Below are positions 8,089-16,784 of a DNA stretch of 64,000 nt, piece by piece. The number at the start of each line of letters is the position of its first letter. Within the stretch, counting starts at the first letter, position 1. This DNA is from Canibacter zhoujuaniae (GTDB lineage: Bacteria; Actinomycetota; Actinomycetes; Actinomycetales; Microbacteriaceae). The stretch spans positions 496,001 through 560,000 of the forward strand of contig NZ_JAAIJZ010000001.1 in assembly GCF_011752005.1 (NCBI RefSeq). Direction: 5' to 3'. The notes under the pieces are model-generated. The model worked only from the letters and a program-made list of their open reading frames with translations, searched no databases and had not been told where the DNA came from. Made by a program: the position numbers and the translations under genes.

Positions 8089-8814
8089 TTAGTTTTGTTT
8101 AGCGATCTCTAGCCATTTTAAGGCAAGGGTGTTCCAGCGTTCTTCGAGCTCAGCGTCTTTCTCAGTCACTTCCTGCACCAGCTGCTCTGGGGTTTTTCGG
8201 GTGTGCTGTTTGAGATCTTCGTCAGCACCCGGTTCAGCAGCCCACGCTGCAGCTGATTCGCTGTTAGCTTCTGGGTGAAATTGGAGGCCCCATGCGCTCT
8301 CACCCACTCGGAATGCTTCAACCTCACAGTTATCGCTCTCCATTAGAGTGACAGCGTTTGGGGGTAGTTCTGTCACCTCAAGAAAATGCCACTGCATAGC
8401 TTCTAGAGGTTCTTTGCGGGTGTTAAGCACTGAAATGAGCGGATCGTTTGCGCCGGCACTATTCACACGAACTTCATGAATACCGATCTCGGGTGTCTTA
8501 GCCTCGTTAACTTTGCCGCCTGCAGCTTCGGCCAGGATCTGCCCACCAAGACAAACTCCAAGGTATGGAATATTCTTCTCGAGTGCTTCCTTAACCAGTT
8601 TGTGTGTTTGTTTTAACCACGGCGCTTTATCAAATTCGCTCGGGCCTGGGGTGCCACCCATCACAATCAGCGCGTCACACTCGGCAAGAGTTTCCGGTAG
8701 CTCTCTACCAGCACCAGGACCAACTGTCTTAAGCTCGGCACCGGCGCTTCTCAAAGCCTTGCCCAGCATGTGAACACGACAGTTTTCTTGGTGTTCCACT
8801 ACCAATATTTTCAA
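8089..8814 (-). CDS. Class I glutamine amidotransferase (GMP-synthase-like GATase domain)
   Basis: A stand-alone GATase1 domain of 241 aa with the nucleophile Cys88 in YLGVCLGGQ and the His180/Glu182 pair in QFHPE. It would release ammonia from glutamine or hydrolyse a related amide such as gamma-glutamyl compounds. There is no synthetase partner next to it, so the acceptor is unknown. The frame is open to 8853, but TTG 8814 is preferred: an AAAGGAGA Shine-Dalgarno sits 7 nt upstream and the protein then starts MKILVVEH, the usual first strand. It is divergent from the tRNA gene. Confidence 0.85.
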   Translation of the reverse strand: MKILVVEHQENCRVHMLGKALRSAGAELKTVGPGAGRELPETLAECDALIVMGGTPGPSEFDKAPWLKQTHKLVKEALEKNIPYLGVCLGGQILAEAAGGKVNEAKTPEIGIHEVRVNSAGANDPLISVLNTRKEPLEAMQWHFLEVTELPPNAVTLMESDNCEVEAFRVGESAWGLQFHPEANSESAAAWAAEPGADEDLKQHTRKTPEQLVQEVTEKDAELEERWNTLALKWLEIAKQN

Positions 8815-8894
8815 TCCTGCTCTCCTTTGAAACTCCGGTGACACGATCAACAATTAATTTACTTTATTTATTGGAAACCCACTAACCTGACGCT

Positions 8895-8914
8895 GCGCAA
8901 TATTAATTTTGCGC
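8895..8914. promoter_or_regulatory. Inverted repeat between amidotransferase and tRNA genes
   Basis: GCGCAA (8895-8900) and TTGCGC (8909-8914) are separated by TATTAATT, between two divergent genes. A TATTAT hexamer that could be the tRNA -10 follows at 8918-8923. Possible operator; the binding protein is unknown. Confidence 0.3.
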
Positions 8915-8952
8915 TACTATTATCGAGGTGCGTTTTTCAAAACGTTCCGGTT

Positions 8953-9026
8953 GGGGCGTTAGCTCAGTTGGTCAGAGCAAAGGACTCATAATCCTTGGGT
9001 CGCGGGTTCAAGCCCCGCACGCCCTA
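8953..9026 (+). tRNA. tRNA with CAU anticodon (elongator Met, or Ile2)
   Basis: A complete 74-nt cloverleaf. The 7-bp acceptor stem is GGGGCGT/ACGCCCT with one G-U pair; the D arm has GCTC/GAGC; the anticodon stem AAGGA/TCCTT holds the loop CTCATAA; the T arm is GCGGG/CCCGC with loop TTCAAGC; the discriminator is A. CCA is not encoded. The CAU anticodon fits elongator methionine or the lysidine-modified isoleucine tRNA that reads AUA. The acceptor stem starts with G-U and not the C-A mismatch of initiators, so initiator Met is unlikely. Confidence 0.95.
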
Positions 9027-9105
9027 CAAACAGCAGCTTTATGTGGTGCACTAAAATTCTATGTCGGGTGTTTTTGGTTGCAGCAGCCGAGCATATTCGA
9101 GCTCT

Positions 9106-10020
9106 CTAATCGTCCTGCAGTGCATCCTTACCAACCTGGGGATGGAACTTTGCTATGCCAAAAACTCCGAGCATTGCGATAAGCCCCGATATGGAAAAAA
9201 TTAGTGCCGCCCAGATTGGCGCATGCTGCGCCTCGCCGAGCACAATAATCCCGATTAGCACAGCGACAATCGGGTCTATCACGGTAAGACCTGCAATAAC
9301 CAAATCGGGCGGCCCGGATGAGTGCGCATTCTGCACATAGATCATGCCTAAAACAGCCCCCAAGATAAGCGCTCCCAAGGCAAGCCACGTGAGAAAACCA
9401 AACTCTCCCTGTTGAATTCGAGAAATCACGGTCTTCGCAAAAGTTGCAACAAAACCGTAGAGAATACCGGCCCCGACAATATAGAGCAGTGCGTTCGGCC
9501 GGTGTCTCAGCGCAATGAATGCTGACACAAGGGAGGCTACAACAACCGCAAAAATCACCAAAATGATAATGAGCTGCATCTCAGAGACCTGCACGTCGTG
9601 AGCGGTCATCGCCGCCGTCGCAACGAACACAAAAATCCCCAGCACGCAAAAGGAAATAGCAACTCTGACGCGTTTGGGAATAACCACACCCGTAAATTTT
9701 GCGTTCAAGACCGCCGTCACAACCAGCGCAACAACGCCAAGCGGTTGCACCACGATCAGCGGAGACAGCGCAAGAGCAACCATTTGCAGACCCACAGCAA
9801 GCCCAAGCGCTCCTGTTCCGAAAAGCCAGCTCGGTCTGCGCAGCAGCTGCCCTAAGTGTGCGCCTGACAGGCCAGAGGAAGCGCTTTTGCGGGTAATCCG
9901 CTCTACTTTATTAAGACCTATCGACTGATACTGGGTGCCGATAGACATCAGCACTGCACCGGCAAGCGCAATGGGAATACCCAGTAACTGTAGACCGCTG
10001 AATGCAAGCGTTGATTCCAA
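9106..10020 (-). CDS. DMT-superfamily membrane transporter, NIPA/EamA-like
   Basis: 304 aa integral membrane protein with about nine hydrophobic segments and a short polar start. The LGIPIALAGAVLMSIGTQYQ opening and the repeated small-residue helices resemble the magnesium-transporter NIPA and DMT families found in actinobacteria. Substrate is unassigned. It follows gmk by eight bases and probably ends the pyrimidine transcript. The TTG start at 10020 has only a weak TAGG upstream, so the exact start is uncertain. Confidence 0.75.
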   Translation of the reverse strand: MESTLAFSGLQLLGIPIALAGAVLMSIGTQYQSIGLNKVERITRKSASSGLSGAHLGQLLRRPSWLFGTGALGLAVGLQMVALALSPLIVVQPLGVVALVVTAVLNAKFTGVVIPKRVRVAISFCVLGIFVFVATAAMTAHDVQVSEMQLIIILVIFAVVVASLVSAFIALRHRPNALLYIVGAGILYGFVATFAKTVISRIQQGEFGFLTWLALGALILGAVLGMIYVQNAHSSGPPDLVIAGLTVIDPIVAVLIGIIVLGEAQHAPIWAALIFSISGLIAMLGVFGIAKFHPQVGKDALQDD

Positions 10021-10028
10021 AATCGAGC

Positions 10029-10901
10029 CTAACCACGCATCACACGCACAAGCTCTTCAGCCGCGCGTGCAACCTCATCGTTTACTATCTCTACGTCAAA
10101 TTCTTGTGCTGCTGCAAGCTCTACACGAGCTGTAGCTAGCCGCCGCTCCTGCTCCTCTTTACCCTCTGTGCCGCGACCTGTAAGGCGCCGCACGAGCTCT
10201 TCCCAGCTGGGCGGTTTTAGAAACACCAATCGTGCTGCTGGTTCTGCTTTGCGCACCTGCCGCGCTCCCTGCAGATCGATCTCAAGCAGCACGAGAAATC
10301 CTGCTGCAGCTGCCTCTTCAATCGGTTTGCGCGGTGTGCCGTAACGATGTGTGCCGTGCACTGTCGCCCATTCCAGCAGCTCATTATTGGCCAGCATCCG
10401 GTCAAAATCTTCGTTACTCACAAAGAAATAGTGTTCACCGTGTATTTCACCCGGGCGCGCAGGTCTGGTTGTTGCGGAGACCGACAGTTTTACCTCAGGG
10501 TAGTTTTCTTTGATGTAGGAAACAACTGTGCCCTTACCGACGGCGGTTGGCCCGGCAAGCACGGTTAGGGGTGGTGCTTTGCGGATCCCAGCGCGCTCAG
10601 ACAGCCACGCAGTCAGTCGCTGCTGCTGCAGTCTGCCAAGCCCGCCAAGGCGTTTGCGCGGTGAAATTTGCAGCTGGTTGAGCACACGCTCAGCTTTGAC
10701 TCTGCCGATTGCGGGCAGGGCCATCAAAAATTCGGTAACGCGCAGACTTGCAGCCGCAGCATTTCCCTGCCCGGCCAACTGCAGCACGCGCAACTCGCTT
10801 ATCTCACCGGTCACCATCTGCTGTTTCAATTCAGCACGCGCTTGACGCGCTGCAACCGCCGCTCTGCTCGCAGCTTTCCGATCAACTTCTGGCATCTGCA
10901 T
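10029..10901 (-). CDS. gmk: Fusion of actinobacterial integration host factor (mIHF) and guanylate kinase
   Basis: One 290-residue frame joins two proteins that are separate neighbours in Mycobacterium (mihF then gmk). Residues 1 to about 105 match mIHF: a basic helical N-terminus, then ALPAIGRVKAERVLNQL and a KRLGGLG segment that binds DNA. Residues about 112-290 are guanylate kinase: P-loop GPTAVGKGT (117-125), SATTRPARPGE and the GEHYFFVS lid. Gmk phosphorylates GMP to GDP; mIHF compacts and bends DNA. The start is one base after the pyrF stop. I see no frameshift or internal stop. Whether the protein is cleaved, or the Gmk part also starts internally, is open. Confidence 0.9.
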   Translation of the reverse strand: MQMPEVDRKAASRAAVAARQARAELKQQMVTGEISELRVLQLAGQGNAAAASLRVTEFLMALPAIGRVKAERVLNQLQISPRKRLGGLGRLQQQRLTAWLSERAGIRKAPPLTVLAGPTAVGKGTVVSYIKENYPEVKLSVSATTRPARPGEIHGEHYFFVSNEDFDRMLANNELLEWATVHGTHRYGTPRKPIEEAAAAGFLVLLEIDLQGARQVRKAEPAARLVFLKPPSWEELVRRLTGRGTEGKEEQERRLATARVELAAAQEFDVEIVNDEVARAAEELVRVMRG

Positions 10902-10902
10902 T

Positions 10903-11760
10903 TTAACTCAGCGCCTCCCCTACCTCAGCTGCACGCACCCGCACCCGCTCGGCCAGTCTGTCGGGATCTCCCGCGAGCACACCACGTGACTCGTTTGAAA
11001 TAAGCCCCTCCGCAAGAGAGCCAAAAATATCTTTTGCTCGCTCGAGTTTTGCACCTTGGGCCCCAAATCCCGGCGCCAAAATAGGTAGGATGGGATGCTC
11101 TCCACGTGACAGCGCGGTATCAATCTCAAAATCCGCCAGCTGCAGTGTGGCACCCAACACAACACCAACCGCACCCACACCGGCTGTTAGAGCAAGCTCA
11201 TCAGCGGCATTAAACTGCTGCGCCTCACGCACAATACTCGACGCAACGGTTAAATTGTCAGCACGGCGCGCCTGTTGCAGGGTTCGTGCTTCAGGGTTGC
11301 TGGTTGCGGCCAGCACAAAAAGCCCCTTGCCGTGCTCTCGCACAAGTTCCAGCCCGCCGTTAAGCGATCCGAACCCCTGATAAGCAACAGCGGTCATTGC
11401 ATCTGCTTCGAGCGGGCTGCCCGGCATCAGCCATGCTTCCGCATATGCTGCGAATGTTGATCCGATATCCCCGCGCTTAACATCGGCGATAATCGGTAAA
11501 CCCGCTTCTCGCGCGGCAGCAAATACCTGTTCGAGTGCGCGATAGCCAGCGCTGCCAAACCGCTCAAAGAAAGCAATTTGTGGTTTCACTGCGACAGCAG
11601 CTCCAGCGGCTGCCTCAACCACCCGAAGCCCGAAGTCGCAGGCACCCTGTGCGGTATCGTTAAGCCCCCACTCTTGTAAGAGAAAACGGTGCGGATCGAT
11701 GCCGACACAAAGATGCTTGCCCTGCTTAAGCCCGGCAGCTAGCGCTTGCACAAACGTCAC
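10903..11760 (-). CDS. pyrF: Orotidine-5'-phosphate decarboxylase, type 2 (PyrF)
   Basis: Last enzyme of UMP synthesis: decarboxylates OMP. The catalytic Asp/Lys signature IADVKRGDIGST (residues 91-102) is present. The length of 285 aa and the CVGIDPH start fit the longer type 2 subfamily typical of actinobacteria and unlike the short E. coli form. GTG start one base after the carB stop; it is followed at once by the mIHF-gmk gene. Part of the pyrR-led operon. Confidence 0.95.
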   Translation of the reverse strand: MTFVQALAAGLKQGKHLCVGIDPHRFLLQEWGLNDTAQGACDFGLRVVEAAAGAAVAVKPQIAFFERFGSAGYRALEQVFAAAREAGLPIIADVKRGDIGSTFAAYAEAWLMPGSPLEADAMTAVAYQGFGSLNGGLELVREHGKGLFVLAATSNPEARTLQQARRADNLTVASSIVREAQQFNAADELALTAGVGAVGVVLGATLQLADFEIDTALSRGEHPILPILAPGFGAQGAKLERAKDIFGSLAEGLISNESRGVLAGDPDRLAERVRVRAAEVGEALS

Positions 11761-11761
11761 T

Positions 11762-14700
11762 TTAGGCGCCTCGTTTCGCTTGGCGTTCTGCTTCGTATTC
11801 CTGCAGGGACATCACGTCGAACGGTTTCTGCTGCGCTCCAAGGGCTGACACCGCAGCAGACAGCTCAGACGCTGTTGTGAAGATCGGCTTATCGGCGGTT
11901 ACTGTCGCAGCACGAATCTCGTAGCCGTCTGCGCGTTCTGCCTGGCCGCTTGGGGTGTTGATCACCATATCAACCTCGTTACGCTCTATTAACTGCACGA
12001 TATCAGGCGCATCAGATTTACTCTGAGAAACCTTCCGCACTGTCTGGGCGGGCACCCCGTTTCGCGCAAGCACAACCTGGGTGCCTTGGGTAGCCAAAAT
12101 CTTGAATCCCATTTCGTGCAGGCAGCGGGCACTCAGCACGATCTCCCGTTTATCGCGATCCGCAACAGAGATAAACACTGTGCCGCTCATTGGGAGCGCG
12201 CTTCCTGCTGCAGTCTGCGCTTTTGCAAACGCGGTCGGGAAATCGCGATCCATCCCCATAACCTCACCGGTTGAGCGCATTTCTGGGCCGAGCAGGGAGT
12301 CAACGCTCTTCCCATCGGCGCGCCGGAAGCGCTTGAACGGTAGCACCGCTTCTTTCACCGCGACAGGCGCATCAATCGGAGCGTTAGCGCCGTCCTTCTC
12401 CGGCAGCAATCCGCAGGCTATGAGATCAGCGATGCTCTCCCCCGCCATAATGCGTGCAGCCGCCTTCGCCAGTGGAATACCCAGCGCCTTAGAAACAAAC
12501 GGCACTGTGCGGCTGGCACGCGGGTTTGCCTCAATCACAAACAGCTGACCCTGTGCGATCGCAAACTGCACATTCAAAAGACCGCGCACACCAATACCGC
12601 GTGCGATTGCTTCCGTTGCCCGACGCACCTCCTGAATCTGACCGTGCCCGAGGGTGACCGGCGGCAGGGTGCAGCTTGAGTCGCCTGAGTGCACACCCGC
12701 CTCCTCGATGTGCTCCATCACACCACCCATGTAAAGGGTTTCACCGTCAAAGAGAGCATCAACGTCAATTTCGGTAGCGTCATCAAGGAAGTGATCAACC
12801 AGCAGCGGATGCCCAGGGCCCACCAGCGCGTGTTCTTTAATGCGCTCAAAATAGTCTTGCAACCCCGCGGTTGAGTAAATAATCTCCATGCCGCGCCCGC
12901 CGAGCACGAATGACGGCCGCACCAGCACGGGGTATCCGATTTCTTCAGCAACCTTAATTGCCCCAGCCTCAGTTGTGGCGGTGCCATGGCGTGGCGCGAG
13001 AAGCCCAGCCTGCTCAAGGATCTCACCAAACGCCCCGCGCTCCTCGGCAAGATCAATTGCCTCCGGCGTGGTGCCAAGAATCGGAACACCAGCGTCTTTC
13101 AGCGGCTGCGCGAGACCGAGAGCGGTCTGGCCGCCGAGCTGCACAACAACACCGAGCACTTCGCCAGACTGCTGCTCAGCATGGATCACTTCGAGCACGT
13201 CTTCAAGAGTTAGCGGTTCAAAGTAGAGCCTGTCTGAAGTGTCGTAGTCGGTTGAGACTGTCTCCGGGTTGCAGTTGACCATCACAGTCTCATAGCCCGC
13301 CTCACTCAGCGCGAACGAGGAGTGCACACACGAATAGTCAAACTCGACGCCCTGCCCGATACGGTTGGGGCCGGAGCCTAGAATAATGACTTTCTTGCGA
13401 TCGCTCGGCGCAACCTCAGTCTCAAAATCATATGAGCTGTAGTGGTATGGGGTCAGCGCCGGAAACTCACCGGCACAGGTATCAACGGTTTTAAACACCG
13501 GACGCAAGCCGAGACCGTGCCTAAGGCCGCGGATCTCAGCCTCAGTTGAGCCACGCAGCTGCGCTATTTGCGCGTCACTAAAACCGTGATTCTTCGCCTC
13601 ACGCAGCACCTCTTCATCTAGTTTCGGTGCGCTCTTAACCAGCTCTGCTACTTCGTTAATAAGTTGTATCTGGTCAAGGAACCACGGATCAATGTCGCAG
13701 GCAGCATAAACATCAGCGATGCTTGCGCCAAGACGCAGCGCCTGCTGCACTGCGATGATTCGACCATCGGTTGGGCGTTTGATCTCCTCTAAAAGCTCTG
13801 CAACTGAGCGAGTCTCTGCGCCCCAGTGGAATGATGAACCACGCTTTTCGAGTGAGCGTAGCGATTTCTGCAGCGCGGTTGTGAAGTTGCGCCCGATAGC
13901 CATCGCCTCACCGACAGACTTCATAGTGGTTGTGAGGGTGTCATCAGCTGCCGGGAACTTCTCAAATGCAAAGCGCGGCGTCTTCACAACGATGTAGTCG
14001 ATTGTTGGCTCAAAGCTTGCCGGAGTTTTTTGGGTAATATCGTTTGGAATCTCATCCAGACGGTAACCGATTGCAAGCTTTGCAGCGATCTTGGCGATCG
14101 GGAAGCCGGTTGCTTTCGATGCCAATGCTGAAGAGCGCGAGACGCGCGGATTCATTTCAATGACGATAACGCGCCCGGTCTGCGGATCGATTGCGAACTG
14201 AATGTTGCACCCGCCGGTGTCAACACCAACACGACGAATAATGTCAATGCCGATATCGCGCAGGTTTTGGAACTCACGGTCGGTGAGAGTCAGCGCTGGT
14301 GCAACGGTAATTGAATCACCTGTGTGCACCCCAACCGCATCTACGTTCTCAATTGAACACACAACAACGGTGTTATCAGCCTGGTCTCGCATCAGTTCGA
14401 GCTCATACTCTTTCCAACCGAGAATTGATTCCTCGAGCAGCACTTCGCTGGTTGGGCTGTAGTGCAGCCCGTCACCTGCGATACGCACAAGATCTTCCTC
14501 AGTGTATGCGAAACCAGAGCCCAGGCCACCCATTGTGAATGAGGGCCGCACAACAAGCGGGTAGCCAAGATCTTTAGCCACCTCTTTTGCTTCTTCAAGT
14601 GTGTGCACAATAGCTGAGCGCGCAACATCAGCACCGGCCGCGAGCACAAGATCCTTAAACAGCTGACGATCTTCGCCACGCTGAATTGCCTCAACATTAG

Positions 14701-15052
14701 CTCCGATGAGCTCTACACCGTGTTTATCAAGAATGCCGCGTTCGTGCAGCTCGATTGCAGCGTTCAGCGCGGTCTGCCCACCGAGTGTCGGCAGAATAGC
14801 ATCCGGCTTTTCCTTAATAATTATTGACTCGATAACCTCTGGGGTGATCGGTTCAACGTAGGTCGCATCGGCAAAATCCGGGTCGGTCATAATCGTTGCG
14901 GGGTTTGAGTTAATGAGGATAACTCGCACTCCCTCGCTGCGCAGCACACGACATGCCTGGGTGCCTGAATAGTCAAACTCACACGCTTGGCCAATTACGA
15001 TCGGGCCAGAACCGATAACAAGAACTGAATTAATGTCGGGACGCTTTGGCAT
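11762..15052 (-). CDS. carB: Carbamoyl-phosphate synthase large subunit (CarB)
   Basis: 1096 aa; makes carbamoyl phosphate from bicarbonate, ATP and ammonia passed from CarA, feeding pyrimidine and arginine synthesis. Two tandem ATP-grasp halves are visible: the first begins VLVIGSGPIVIGQACEFDYSG, the second VIILGSGPNRIGQGVEFDYSC near the middle. A C-terminal MGS-like regulatory domain follows (VFISVADRDK onwards). Full length for the family. Its ATG overlaps the carA stop by one base (TAATG). Confidence 0.98.
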   Translation of the reverse strand: MPKRPDINSVLVIGSGPIVIGQACEFDYSGTQACRVLRSEGVRVILINSNPATIMTDPDFADATYVEPITPEVIESIIIKEKPDAILPTLGGQTALNAAIELHERGILDKHGVELIGANVEAIQRGEDRQLFKDLVLAAGADVARSAIVHTLEEAKEVAKDLGYPLVVRPSFTMGGLGSGFAYTEEDLVRIAGDGLHYSPTSEVLLEESILGWKEYELELMRDQADNTVVVCSIENVDAVGVHTGDSITVAPALTLTDREFQNLRDIGIDIIRRVGVDTGGCNIQFAIDPQTGRVIVIEMNPRVSRSSALASKATGFPIAKIAAKLAIGYRLDEIPNDITQKTPASFEPTIDYIVVKTPRFAFEKFPAADDTLTTTMKSVGEAMAIGRNFTTALQKSLRSLEKRGSSFHWGAETRSVAELLEEIKRPTDGRIIAVQQALRLGASIADVYAACDIDPWFLDQIQLINEVAELVKSAPKLDEEVLREAKNHGFSDAQIAQLRGSTEAEIRGLRHGLGLRPVFKTVDTCAGEFPALTPYHYSSYDFETEVAPSDRKKVIILGSGPNRIGQGVEFDYSCVHSSFALSEAGYETVMVNCNPETVSTDYDTSDRLYFEPLTLEDVLEVIHAEQQSGEVLGVVVQLGGQTALGLAQPLKDAGVPILGTTPEAIDLAEERGAFGEILEQAGLLAPRHGTATTEAGAIKVAEEIGYPVLVRPSFVLGGRGMEIIYSTAGLQDYFERIKEHALVGPGHPLLVDHFLDDATEIDVDALFDGETLYMGGVMEHIEEAGVHSGDSSCTLPPVTLGHGQIQEVRRATEAIARGIGVRGLLNVQFAIAQGQLFVIEANPRASRTVPFVSKALGIPLAKAAARIMAGESIADLIACGLLPEKDGANAPIDAPVAVKEAVLPFKRFRRADGKSVDSLLGPEMRSTGEVMGMDRDFPTAFAKAQTAAGSALPMSGTVFISVADRDKREIVLSARCLHEMGFKILATQGTQVVLARNGVPAQTVRKVSQSKSDAPDIVQLIERNEVDMVINTPSGQAERADGYEIRAATVTADKPIFTTASELSAAVSALGAQQKPFDVMSLQEYEAERQAKRGA

Positions 15053-16293
15053 TATTTGCTCTCGCTTTCGGTTGCGGCTGGAACACTCACGTTTGGCTTG
15101 AATTCTGTGTCAGGATCTGCTGCACGACCCTGCCGGGCGAGCACCAGCTGACGGAAACGGTCAAAGAGGTAGAAGGCGTCGCGTGGGCCACTCGCCGCCT
15201 CTGGGTGATACTGCACACTGAAAGCAGGAATATCGAGGCACTCAATGCCCTCGACAACATCATCGTTAAGGCTGACGTGGCTGACGCGCACCCGCCCGAA
15301 ACCCGCTGGTGAGTTGTGCTCACCGTCGGCTGTCAGAGCTACCGCAAAACCGTGGTTCTGCGCTGTAATTTCCACCTTACCGGTCTTCGTATCAAGCACC
15401 GGCTGGTTAATACCGCGGTGCCCGAACGGCAGCTTGTAGGTGTCAAAGCCGAGCGCGCGGCCGAGCAGCTGGTTACCAAAGCAGATACCAAAATATGGAA
15501 TTCCGGTCTTTAGCATCTCTTTCAGCAGCTCAACCTGTGCGTCGCTCGCGGCAGGATCTCCCGGCCCGTTTGAATAAAAGAGCGCGTCAGGAGCAAGCTC
15601 TTTTATTTCTTCCACCGTAGTGCTCGCCGGGAGCACCACAACATCGAATCCGTGTGCGGCAAGATAGTTGATAGTAGCGCTCTTCACACCAAGATCGAGC
15701 ACGGCGATAGTGCCAATTTTTTCGACCTCAGCTGCGGCAGCTACCTCGTAGCGCTCCGGCGTTGTCACAACCGCAGATAGATTCTTGCCCGCCATTGGCT
15801 CCTGATCCACCACAATATCGAGCTGCTCGGCCGCATCTAGATCATAATCAGCACCGGAAAACACACCGGCTTTCATCGATCCGACAGAGCGAATGTGTCT
15901 GGTTATTGCGCGCGTATCAACACCAGAAATACCAACGATACCGTTTTCTACTAGCTCCTCATCGAGTGACTTTTCAGCGCGATAGTTTGACACCCGGCGC
16001 GCGGGGTCACGCACAACAAAACCCGCAACCCAAATTTTGCGCGACTCCATATCTGTTTTGTTAGCACCGGTGTTACCGATGTGCGGCGCAGTCATGAGCA
16101 CAATTTGACCAGCGTATGAGGGATCGGTGAGGGTTTCCTGGTATCCGGTCATCCCGGTTGTGAACACTAACTCGCCGAGAGTGCGCCCCGTAGCACCGTA
16201 TGCACGACCCTCATAGCGGGTTCCGTCCGCTAGCACTAGCACGGCTTTTCCGTTTGGAACTGTTTCAGCCGGAGGAGCAAATGTTTCTAACAC
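15052..16293 (-). CDS. carA: Carbamoyl-phosphate synthase small subunit (CarA)
   Basis: 413 aa glutaminase subunit. The N-terminal domain carries GRTLGELVFTTGMTGYQE and the C-terminal class I amidotransferase has nucleophile Cys271 in GICFGNQ and an HPEAASGP ending. It channels ammonia to CarB. The GTG start overlaps the end of the PH-like membrane gene by seven bases, and the stop overlaps carB by one, so expression is tightly coupled. Confidence 0.97.
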   Translation of the reverse strand: MLETFAPPAETVPNGKAVLVLADGTRYEGRAYGATGRTLGELVFTTGMTGYQETLTDPSYAGQIVLMTAPHIGNTGANKTDMESRKIWVAGFVVRDPARRVSNYRAEKSLDEELVENGIVGISGVDTRAITRHIRSVGSMKAGVFSGADYDLDAAEQLDIVVDQEPMAGKNLSAVVTTPERYEVAAAAEVEKIGTIAVLDLGVKSATINYLAAHGFDVVVLPASTTVEEIKELAPDALFYSNGPGDPAASDAQVELLKEMLKTGIPYFGICFGNQLLGRALGFDTYKLPFGHRGINQPVLDTKTGKVEITAQNHGFAVALTADGEHNSPAGFGRVRVSHVSLNDDVVEGIECLDIPAFSVQYHPEAASGPRDAFYLFDRFRQLVLARQGRAADPDTEFKPNVSVPAATESESK

Positions 16294-16784
16294 GCTACGG
16301 TTTCCTTCTTCTTTATGATGTTTTCGAGCAGGGCAACAGCTGTTTCCTGCTCTTCAGTTGTTGTAAACCTAATATGAGTTTCGACTCTCTTGTCTGGCTC
16401 ACCCCAGGAAATAACCACCAGACCTGCGGCTTCCACCGCTTTTGCGATCGATGTTCCTGTCAGTGACACACCAGTAATCGGTGCGAGAGTGGTCGGATCT
16501 TCGCCGGCGACCTGGAGCACCGCACCCGATTCGGCGATTACGAACCTCGCCCAGCCTCGATATTTAAGACCGGGTGGCAGCACTCGTTCACGACGGTCTG
16601 CTGCATCTGTGGTCACGACGTAGAAAACTCGCTCAAAAATTTTTACCGGCTCACCGATTGTTCCGGTAAATCGCGGTAGCGCCTCGCCACTGATGCTGCG
16701 TTTGCGCCAGCCAAACCACATGCCTGCAAGCGCCAGCACCACAATGCCAGCACACACAATCACATTGATGCTATAACCGTTCAT
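16287..16784 (-). CDS. Conserved membrane-anchored PH-like protein between pyrC and carA
   Basis: 165 aa. It has one N-terminal hydrophobic helix (about residues 7-25, VIVCAGIVVLALAGMWFGW) followed by a soluble beta-rich domain that resembles the PH-like domain of actinobacterial homologues. A gene of this type sits between pyrC and carA in many actinobacteria (the Rv1382 position in M. tuberculosis). Its role is unknown. The conserved placement suggests a link to carbamoyl phosphate or pyrimidine synthesis at the membrane, which is only inference. Both ends overlap the neighbours (TGATG with pyrC). Confidence 0.8.
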   Translation of the reverse strand: MNGYSINVIVCAGIVVLALAGMWFGWRKRSISGEALPRFTGTIGEPVKIFERVFYVVTTDAADRRERVLPPGLKYRGWARFVIAESGAVLQVAGEDPTTLAPITGVSLTGTSIAKAVEAAGLVVISWGEPDKRVETHIRFTTTEEQETAVALLENIIKKKETVAC

